Shown piece after piece: positions 48,296-56,623 of a stretch of DNA of 64,000 nt. This DNA comes from Anthonomus grandis grandis. Its lineage: Eukaryota; Arthropoda; Insecta; Coleoptera; Curculionidae. The stretch spans positions 7,998,001-8,062,000 of the forward strand of contig NC_065558.1 of assembly GCF_022605725.1 (NCBI RefSeq), written 5' to 3'. A model generated the notes under the pieces. The model did no database searches. It saw only the letters and a program-made list of their open reading frames with translations, and had not been told where the DNA came from. Each line of letters opens with the position of its first letter. Position 1 is the first letter of the stretch. The position numbers were made by a program, and so were the translations under genes.

Positions 48296-48400
48296 AGAGA
48301 GGCATTATTAATATTCCCTTCCATTAGCAACCCCCGCGCGTTCACATTCCCGCTTTACTTGGCCATTAATCAACCTCCCTAGCCATAATATTAAAATCAC
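47821..48400. other. Spacer right of E2
   Basis: AT-rich at first, more complex from 48,000. It contains the (GA)n tract listed separately and CCCCGCGCGTTC at 48,331. No gene recognised. Confidence 0.4.
48261..48302. repeat. (GA)n microsatellite
   Basis: GCGAGAGAGAGAGAGAGAGA followed by GGGAGAGGGAGGGAGAGAGG: a purine tract of about 42 bp. Confidence 0.85.
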
Positions 48401-48410
48401 TGTTGCCGTT

Positions 48411-48890
48411 ATATTTCAGTTAAAATATCACTTTGATTTATTTTACCATGGGTAAAATTTTACATTAAAAAAATCATCATGTGTAACGTTTTTGTGGCTA
48501 TTGTGGCCAGATGATTCAGAACTTGCTTGGAATTTATGTCATTCGTTTGTGATTGGTATAAATTCCATTTTCAGGCAATTCAGAAAATAATTGGAAAAAC
48601 TCATTAATTAGTATAAATGACTATTACAGATCCAAAAATCATCTTGTTATATTTCAGTTATCAGTTTAATTTATTTTATCGTAGAACATTTTACATAAAA
48701 AATTCGTTGTATGTATGATGAAAGCTGTCGACCAAGAAGTGGGGTAGAACAGCTATTGTTTCCAGATTATCCTGATTTTGATAAAAAATTATGTTACTCA
48801 TCTGTGATTGGTTTAAACAAGCACTATTTCCAGGCAATTTAACATATAACTGGGAAAACTTGCAAAAACTTGGAAATTGCAATTGATTTG
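48411..48890. repeat. 240-bp tandem duplication
   Basis: ATATTTCAGTTA at 48,411 and 48,651 start two units. Both contain a T-rich TTTATTTTA segment, CTGTGATTGGT or TTGTGATTGGT, and TTTYCAGGCAATT at matching offsets. Diverged, non-coding, with the CAGGCAATT motif of the larger arrays. Confidence 0.6.
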
Positions 48891-48959
48891 TAATTTTTTA
48901 TATCTTCCAGGAGATTAAGATAATTGTTTATTTGTGTAACATTTCTTTACAAAATTTAG

Positions 48960-49470
48960 TAGTTTTTATTTTTATTATTTATTTTTGATGCTTTAGTAGT
49001 AACCTACTTGCTTTTATGCTCGGTGACAGCTCTCGTGAGCTTAAAATAAAGACCTTCATTATCATTATAAATCGAAAAATAATTAATTAAATAAGAATTG
49101 ATTCTATCACGATCAACAAAAATAAAGCTGAAACATTTATTTAACAATAAGCAAAATTTGAAGAGTCTCGTTAAAATTCCGAATGCAATCCGCTGCAGTA
49201 GACGACCGACGTCGTAGTCGTCGTCCCTCCTCACGCCGCCAAATTACCGTACGTGCCTCCGGAAAAAGTTTCCGGAACATAAATTGCCGAGAAATATATT
49301 TTATTTGAACTCCCTTTCAAGTGTTGTAGCTTACACAAATGGCCGTAATTCTCGCCGAAAGTTTACTTTAACACTTTATTTGCTGCCATGTTTAGCGTGC
49401 GTGCCGCAGTAAAATCTCCATATATTCCGCTTCAAAAGTTGCATCGTATTTATTGTACAGTGAGGTCCAA
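48960..49470. other. Single-copy GC-richer island
   Basis: Includes CGACCGACGTCGTAGTCGTC at 49,202, GGAAAAAGTTTCCGG (palindromic) at 49,260 and GCGTGCGTGCCGCAG at 49,396. A 76-codon minus frame (49,234-49,004) is not recognised. Possibly host regulatory or transcribed DNA. Confidence 0.35.
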
Positions 49471-49559
49471 TAGTAAATGGGGAAACCATGTTAGAATATT
49501 TCTTTTTTTATTTATCAATATTCTATCATTTAAAAAAATTTGAGACAATTTCAATTAAA

Positions 49560-50480
49560 AATTCCTATTTTTTATTCTCTTTTCAACTGCATTGGGTTCT
49601 TTGAGTTCGTTCTACAAAAAGTAGGTTCATCTTGTAGCTTCTGAAGTAAGTTTAGTTTTCTGAGTAGTTAAAGCAAAAAAAATTTATTACTGTCTTAATT
49701 ACTGCCTTGAAGAAACAAGCTATTTTTTTTTAAATTTGGAAAGTTAATATTCCTTCACTTCTTACTTGAGTTGAACTCAACTTTTTATTTTTTTATGATA
49801 TCTTCCTTGCATTTCATTAAAAGAATTTGACGCATCTTTTACGTTTCAGTAATATTGTTTTAAGCTGTCGTGCTTTTGGAATAATTTTTTAAATCGCCCA
49901 GGAGTTAAAAGTAATTTTTCGTTTTATTTAGGGTAATTATTTAAAATTTTCATTGTATTTCAGGAATTTAATTAAGAAGTTAGATATTTTTTTACATCTT
50001 TCAGGCATTTAATGAATTTCTTTAAATATTTTCAAGGTCGTTCGGTTATTTTTTAAAATATTTTCAAGAAGTTTGATGTCTTTTTCTATTTAATTCTAGG
50101 CATTTGATTAAAATTGTATTTCGACTTAGGTCCAAAATTTTAAATTGTAAGTATTTGTTTTTCTTTTCAATTTTATCTACTTAAATTGAACTAATAATTA
50201 ATCTTTTTTTACGTTCAAAAAAAATGTTGTTTTCAACATTTATCAGTATTTTTCAAATATTTTCCACCATTTTTTATTTTATTACATGCATTGTATAGTC
50301 AAATAAATTATTATTAGTTTGGAAACCAATAAAAAAATTCAAATACCTAGAGATCAATTAAAAATATCTTTATAAATTGCAAAAAACTGCTCTTAAAACC
50401 TGGAAAACCAGGAATACTCCAGAAGTGTTGTATTCCAGAGATTTAAATGTTCTTAAAAATTTTCCAAGCTTTTCTAGTAT
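49560..50480 (+). repeat. T-rich CAGGCATT array, block 5
   Basis: TTTCAGGCATTTAATGAATT, TTCTAGGCATTTGATTAAA and related motifs on a T-rich strand. It flips to A-rich, with ATACCTAGAGATC and AACCTGGAAAACC, after about 50,310. Non-coding. Confidence 0.6.
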
Positions 50481-50518
50481 ACAGGGTAGTGTGGTAGGTA
50501 GGTAAGTATACAATCAAA

Positions 50519-51475
50519 ATGGCTAAGTGGACCTACTTTCAAAGGAGGATAAATAATTTCTCCAACAGAGCAAAAGAGTTTTGGAAAATTTTAAATGAGC
50601 TAAGGGGCAAAAATAATGTCTTGGTTATTCCAAGTACCTTAGATTCCAATGTCCTCAATTCCTTCTACTGTGATATTGCTAGTAACCTTGCAGCCAATCT
50701 CTCACAAAAAATAGATCCCAGGAGCTATCTCAGCAATGTGGTAGTAGCCGAATCTTTCTTTTTTCCCCCCACAAGTGTAGAAGAGCTTAAACAGTTAATG
50801 GTTAATATTAAGAATAAGAGTTCATCAGGTTGGGATGGGCTTTCTCTTAAAATATTTTCTGCTTTACCTCTTGTTGCTTTGCAAGTCTTGGCCGAGTCAA
50901 TTAACTTTTCATTTATGTCTGGAGTTTTTCCAGAGTGCTTAAAAAGAACAATGATTGTTCCTCTTTACAAGGGTGGCGATCGCGACTGTCCTTCTAACTT
51001 TAGACCTATAGCGTTATTGCCTACTTTAGCCAAGATAGTGGAACGGCTCGTTAAGGTGAGGATGCTTTCATTTTTAAATAGGTTTGGCCTATTGAGTCTT
51101 CAGCAGTTTGGCTTTCGTGAGTCTGTGAGCACAAATGATGCTATCTTTAGCTTTCTAGAGCACCTGTACAACCGACTGACTGTTGGTGAAGTTGCAGCAT
51201 CGGTATTTTGTGACTTGTCCAAGGCATTTGACTGCGTGAGTCACAGAGTGCTGCTGATGAAACTGGAGCTCTATGGTTTCAGAGGAACTGCCCTTGAGTG
51301 GTTTCGTTTCTACTTATCAAATCGTGTCCAGGCTGTCAAAATTAATGGTGGTATCTCTAAGGAACTTAATATAAATGTGGGTGTTCCGCAAGGATCAGTA
51401 CTTGGTCCTTTACTTTTTCTCATTTATGTGAACGATCTGCCACAGCTGCAGGTAACTGGCAAATGTACATTATTC
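50519..51475 (+). pseudogene. LINE reverse transcriptase, truncated before the catalytic FADD
   Basis: A continuous frame of about 319 codons with little damage. It holds the finger and palm motifs of a CR1/Jockey-type RT: SSSGWDGLSLKIF (about residue 100), PECLKRTMIVPLYKGGD, NFRPIALLPTLAKIVERLV, LQQFGFRESVSTNDAI, VFCDLSKAFDCVSHRVLLMK (first catalytic Asp, about residue 238) and VGVPQGSVLGPLLFLIYVND. The frame then reads GKCTLF and leaves the family pattern exactly where FADD should follow, at the edge of transposon E3. The continuation is not found to the right of E3. The endonuclease is missing at the 5' end. It is the best-preserved LINE ORF in the window. Confidence 0.88.
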
Positions 51476-51489
51476 TGGGTATCTGGGAA

Positions 51490-51512
51490 TCTGGGAAAAA
51501 CAACATTTGTCA
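51490..51512 (+). repeat. E3 left TIR
   Basis: TCTGGGAAAAACAACATTTG then TCA. Pairs with 52,907-52,929 with one mismatch. Confidence 0.82.
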
Positions 51513-51811
51513 AAAAAGAAAAAATGTGGAAAATTAACAAAAATTGATTTTGTTGCTTATTTGGCTGTAAAACCCAGTTTTTTAATTTTAAGGCTATGTA
51601 AGAAGGCATCTTATATATTTTAAGGTGTATTTCAAGATAAAAATCGGATTTGTGAATAAAATAAAATACAAAAAAGTCGTGACAAATGTTGTTTTTAGAA
51701 AGAAGCTTGGAAAACAAGAATTATTTTTAGATATATTTATTTAAACGAAACTTATGTATTTTAGAAAAAAAACATGTTTTTCAAAAGTATTCTAACTGTA
51801 TAATAATATTT

Positions 51812-52760
51812 CTATTTTATGTTACTAGTTCCACTGGTGTTGTCGTCATTGTCTATTTCTGTATCATTTTCTTCATTATCTTGTTTATGAGTATTTAACA
51901 ATCTATTATAAAACATTGATAAATTTAGTAGATGCTTAATTTTGGATTGTTTTAATGTTACCGATTCCTTGTAGTTTTGCGTCAAACGAAGTTCTCTTGG
52001 CAAGTATTTGTTATTTCGTATGTAACTACGTTCCCACTCTCCAGAATAACTTTATCTTGCTAGTACATATCCCGGTTCATTTCTGTTATACTTAAGCATT
52101 CTTGCTGTTTTAATTTTTACCGGTAGTTTTGGGTTTTTTAGAAAGTATGGACAAATATTGCTTGATACATCAAATATCATGTTTGAGTCTACGTTAACAA
52201 GTTCATATGGGGATGGTTTTTCTCGTGCTTCCTTTATAATCTTGTCCCATTCTGAAGGTACTTCAACGGTTGCAGTATTCTTGTGTTTTTCAATGAGAGA
52301 AAAATCGCTATCATTTGATAAAAAAGAATGTCCTCTAACTGGAAATATGTGGATAATACTTTCGAACATCTGCAAACAGTGAACTAACACATACAAAAAA
52401 CGCATGAGAACATAATTTTTATTTTGCCCAGCACACCCATCGCTGAGCAATATTAATTTTTTTGTGGTAACTTCATGGCTTTTTAAAAAGTGAAAAAGTA
52501 GAGAAGCGACATCATTTTGTCCTTTTTCCGCAACAGTTTCGTCATAGCAGTACATTGTTGCATTATCATTTCCCTCATTATGTATTCCAAAAACATAGTA
52601 CACATCTGAATGGGGTAAAAAACTGGTAAGTTCTGCATAAAATCGAAAGATATGCAACAATAATCGTCAGGATTTTGCCTAGCTAAATTTCGGTAATGTT
52701 TCTTTAGCTGATAAAACTTTTAGGCTTTACATACACAACAACACTTGTCATTGGCAAGTG
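51812..52760 (-). pseudogene. E3 transposase-like protein, 3' half
   Basis: Minus strand. A CxxC near 52,730 and CCISFDFMQNLP (first Asp) are followed after a frameshift (about 52,650) by an open frame. It holds MYCYDETVAEKGQNDVASLL, LILLSDGCAGQNKN (second Asp), FPVRGHSFLSNDSDFSLIEK (Glu), PSEWDKIIKEAR, and a C-terminal region with one in-frame stop (52,052) continuing GEWERSYIRNNKYLPREL to an acidic end (DTEIDNDDN). The GHSFLxNDxDF..IE form differs from the HTHMEVDxVHSxIE form of E2, so E3 represents another subfamily. The N-terminal half is deleted. Confidence 0.78.
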
Positions 52761-52906
52761 TTGTTTTTATGGGAAACAAATGTTGACTAATGTCGTTCTT
52801 ATGGAACCGACGATTCTTTAAATGCATTTTAGACGGAGAAACTTAAACATCAGAGAGCAGCATTGAAACATGTAGAACGCAACAGCGTTGCCAATTCAAT
52901 AAAAAG

Positions 52907-52929
52907 TGACTAATGTTGTTTTTCCCAGA
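52907..52929 (-). repeat. E3 right TIR
   Basis: Reverse complement reads TCTGGGAAAAACAACATTAG then TCA. The outer edge abuts the DD41D coding relic. Confidence 0.82.
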
Positions 52930-53785
52930 AACCCGTCAATTGGAAGAAAATATTTTAGACGCTGTAGCTGACACTCCTACAACGAGTACTCGAAAATTAG
53001 CCGCTCAGCTTCATTCGTCCAAAACAATTGTACATATGGTACTTCAAGAACAACTGTTGTACCCATATCACTTACAAAAAGTGCATGAACTACTGCCCAA
53101 AGATTTTGTCCCTAGAATACACTTCGCAAACTGGCTGTTAGATCAGCAGCGAAATAATCCTAACTTTATAAGCACGATTCTTTTTACGGATGAAGCAGGG
53201 TTTACCAGTAATGGAATTGAAAGCTTGCATAACTCGCATGTATGGGCTGATAAAAATCCCCGTGATACTATTATTTCTCATTCAATTTTTTGATTGGGTC
53301 ATTTGAACTGCCACCACGTTTAAACGGAGAACTTTATTTGGAGTTCCTCCAAAACAATCTTCCAGATTTATAAGAAGATTTGCCCCTTACAACCCGCCGA
53401 GATATGTATTTTATGCATGATGGAGCCCCACCCCATTTTTGCCTTGCGGTAAGACACCACTTACAATAATACTTTTGAAACCCGTTGGATAGGTAGAGGA
53501 GGACCTGTTGCTTGGCCTCCTCGGTCTCCCGATCTAACGCCATTAGATTTTTATCTATGGGGTCACCTCAAAACCTTGGTGTATTCCACCCCAGTCGAGA
53601 CTCGGGAAGAACTGCTCCAAAGAATTACATTTCATTTAAAAAGCAATCTTGGGTTATTGTGGCGAGTGCAGCAGTCCTCGATTTCACGGAGCCCACGTCG
53701 AACCTACTTTATTGCTCGTATTGAACAATTTAACTTTTGTTTACATATTTGGTTTTTGGCATTTTTTGTAAGTTGTCTTTTCTAA
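52930..53785 (+). pseudogene. DD41D transposase B, relic
   Basis: Begins at ETRQLEENILDAVADTPTTS, then TRKLAAQLHSSKTIVHMVLQ, PRIHFANWLLDQQRNNPNFI and LFTDEAGFTSNG (first Asp, about 53,190). It then passes through several frames: YVFYA*WSP at the second Asp region (53,410), WIGRGGPVAWPPRSPDLTPLDFYLWG in two frames (53,490-53,570), and a C-terminal part to 53,785. The 5' end is missing at the E3 junction. It is similar to but distinct from the copies at 37.5 and 60.7 kb. Heavily damaged. Confidence 0.75.
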
Positions 53786-53965
53786 TTTAAAAACATACAC
53801 TCATCATAGGTTTTTTTTTATTACTTTATAAAAGTATTTTTTAGAACACCACTGTATTTTTAGGAACATGTATTATTTTAAATTAAATGACTTACGTCGA
53901 AATTTCTCTGTTCTTTAAATAACTAGCGTACTTATCTCATTTAAAAAAAATAAAACAAAAAAACA

Positions 53966-54393
53966 TTGGCTCGTTTATTTTTTTTTCTCCAAAACGGTTC
54001 ATTTTATCGATAATGAACAGGAGTACCTTTTTTTTAGCCTAGGGTTCAAGGTATCCAAATTTATTTTGTTTAGACTTTAACATACAGGGTGTTAAAAATA
54101 TACGCTTTAAAGTGTACAACCTAGTCCGCGTAAAGTAAACAAGGTAAATGTATTTTCAGGATGTCATTTTAAGAGGCCCCTAATAGTGTTCATCACCTAA
54201 AATTTGTATTAAATTCTACCGGGTAGTTTAACAGTAATTTATGAAAAACCAATTTCCAGCAGCGTTCTTTAGGAGGCTATCTTCGTAAAGAAGGCCTGTA
54301 GGAATTTTTTTTATAGAAACGTTCGGTATTATTTTTTGATGTTCTACCTGAATCCGAGAGATTTTCCACATAAACCGGAACACCCTGTATATA
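53966..54393 (-). mobile_element. Terminal repeat / MITE-like copy 2
   Basis: Reverse-orientation relative of 36,484-36,992. It has the complete end CCGGAACACCCTGTATA (54,377-54,393) and the arm TCTTCGTAAAGAAGGCCTGT, and shares GTGTTCATCACCTAAAATTT and the interior AACATACAGGGTGTTAAAAA. It may be the 3' end of the DD41D element whose transposase ends at 53,785, making 36.5 kb a deletion derivative of that family; this link is inference. Confidence 0.7.
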
Positions 54394-54399
54394 GTTAAA

Positions 54400-55770
54400 T
54401 AGTTTGCAGGGGTTTTAAGTAATTTTTTATTTTATTACAGACATTTTACAATCAATTAAACCGTTTTTCGAATCCAAACCTAAAGTATTTTAAATTTTAT
54501 TCCTGGCATTTAAAATATGTTATTAAAAAGAAAAATAGTTTTTGTAATTTTTTATATCTTTCAGGAGATTAAAACAATCGTTTATTTTATTCCAGGCATA
54601 TCATGTATTTTCTAATTTTATTTTAGAAGTTTAAAATATGTTTTTTAATATATGCCAGGTATTTAAAGTCAGTATTAATTTTTTAAGGCCAATAATTTGA
54701 TCATTATGTAGTTCCAAGAATACATTAAAAAATTAAGGTTTTCAGGCTTTAAAAGTAATTTATTACAAGTTGCAGTGGTTTAAGGCTATTTTCAATTTTA
54801 CTTTAAGTATTCAATTTTTTTTTTAAGTTTCAACCATTTTCCAGGATTTTAAAAGAATTTTTTATCTTATTCCAAGCATTTAGTATCATTATAAATATCT
54901 TCGAGGAGTTTATAGTAATTTTTTATAGTAAACATAACATACCCAATTAATATATACATGCATGTGCAAATCGATGATGTTTATCCATTCTAAAAATTTG
55001 AAGACGAACTGATTTATTTCCAGAAAGAAAGTATTTTCTTACATTGTCCAGAAGTTTAGAGTAATTTTTTTTTGTTTTATTCCACAATATCACCAAAATA
55101 ACATTCAATTTTTGATGCCAAGAATTTAACGTTATTTTGTCATGTTTAATTATTCTAAAAAAAAAATAATTTTAAATAAAATATAATCTTTTTAAATAAA
55201 AATTTTAAATATAAAAATAAAAAATAATCATATTTCAGGCATTTGAAATATGATTTTCGGATCTTGTTTAATGCTTTCCAGGGACTTAAAAAAAATATAT
55301 TTTTTCAAGCTTTTGGTATCATATTTTATATTTTGCAGGAGTTTAGACAGTAACTTAATCCAAGCATTTAATATAATCTGTCATTTTTTCCGGGCATTTT
55401 AAATATGTTTATAATATCCGTTTTTTAATTGTTCTTGTAAAATTATTACCTTAATGTAACTTTGTGTAGAAATGCAAAAAAAAATTTGATACATTTTTAA
55501 TTAACGTGGAAATTTGCGTCTAAAAGTTGAGAATTACATATACGTTGAAAAGTGCACTTAATAGACTCCTGTGCATTTTTAGTTATTTCCTGGACCTATT
55601 ATATGGAAATTTTCAGCAAGTCTGGAATTAAAAAGCTATTTTCCAGGAGCTTAGAGAGATTGTTGATTTTATTCCAGAGATTTTAAATATGTTCCTGGTA
55701 TGTTGTTTGATTGACTTCTAAGACTTTGAAATAATTTTCCATTTTTTTGTAGCAAAAATTTGACGTACTA
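54400..55770 (+). repeat. T-rich CAGGCATT array, block 6
   Basis: TTCCAGGCATATCATG, TTCAGGCATTTGAAAT, TTTCCAGGGACTT and similar motifs every 50-120 bp on a T-rich strand. Non-coding. Confidence 0.65.
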
Positions 55771-55784
55771 AATATATAGGGTGT

Positions 55785-56292
55785 CCATTTGGTACTCTCT
55801 TCATCCATTGTGGCTGTATTTCTAAAGCAAAGAAATTCCTTTTTTTTTGTAGACATGGGATGAAAAAAACTTACATTTTACGACTATTTTGACATATACA
55901 GGAACGAAAGGCGTGGCAGTAGAAATGTATGTTTTCTTTTAATTGGAAGGCTTTATATATTATGATTTTTAGATTCTTCGTATAATTCTACGAAATTGGA
56001 TGCGATACATGTGACGCTTTAATCAAATAGTTTTTGAATTAGAGATTTTAAAATCTAAGATGCTACAGAGCAATAACTACTGATCATAGAATAAAATGAT
56101 TTTTACATCCCCATCTTAACTTTTTAAGATGTGTTTCATAAAAGAAGAAAATGCTACCACCACTTAATTGACTAGAAAAAAATTTATGGTTAACCTAGCT
56201 AAAAATATATGTCATGAGATAGATCTTAAAAAGTTAAGATAGGAATGTGAAAACTATTTTATCCTATAATGAATGCTTATAGATCTGTGGCC
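55785..56292. mobile_element. Snapback MITE, partial
   Basis: Two arms of about 70 bp pair imperfectly: 56,063-56,135 and 56,217-56,292 share CATCTTAACTTTTTAAGAT and GCYACAGA, separated by about 80 bp. A TAGGGTGTCCATTTGGTACT terminus at 55,787 may be the outer end; its partner on the right is not found. No coding capacity. Confidence 0.5.
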
Positions 56293-56439
56293 TTTTAAAG
56301 TTGAAAAAAGTCGATTTTCAACTGTGTTTAAATCAAAACCTACTTAAAGTATAATATGTAATACATAAAATTTGTAATACATTACACTAACATACATACA
56401 TACATACATTGCAAAAAAAAACGTGTCGAGCATCGATTG

Positions 56440-56575
56440 CCAATAGAAGGTGGAATGCAACGTTTAGTGTATTATAACAATTTAAGTGTATTATGTATAT
56501 TTTTAATAACTTATATTCTGGTTATGTATGTTGCACATGTTGCTAAATAAATATACATTATTATTATTATTATTG
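56440..56575 (+). mobile_element. 3' tail of another LINE
   Basis: Short remnant ending GTTGCTAAATAAATATACATTATTATTATTATTATT, the same style of 3' end as the LINEs at 5.4 and 34.2 kb. Its ATT tail supplies the left flank of the R4/Dong-like insertion. The upstream limit is uncertain. Confidence 0.55.
56557..56575. repeat. (ATT)n tract, left flank of R4/Dong-like element
   Basis: Six ATT units directly before GTTAACGGGG, where the element's 3' end lies. Confidence 0.85.
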
Positions 56576-56623
56576 TTAACGGGGAACATTCACTTATCCC
56601 AGATATCTAAGATATCAAAAGGA

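Larger units (their letters stand above)
51490..52929 (-). mobile_element. DNA transposon E3, internally deleted (DUF7869-like gene)
   Basis: A 1440-bp element with 23-bp TIRs (51,490-51,512 and 52,907-52,929, one mismatch). A copy of the terminal motif, GTGACAAATGTTGTTTTTAG, lies internally at 51,680, and weaker copies lie near 52,762 and 52,790. No clean target duplication: the left flank is LINE RT and the right flank is a DD41D transposase relic. It keeps only the 3' half of the gene. Confidence 0.8.

Noticed and set aside
48261..48302. GA tract as a GAGA-factor promoter site
   Set aside because: A pure microsatellite with no adjacent gene start; a regulatory role cannot be supported.
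49456..49475. TACAGTGAGGTCC as a mariner/Tc1 terminus
   Set aside because: No partner end or transposase sequence within the next kilobase.
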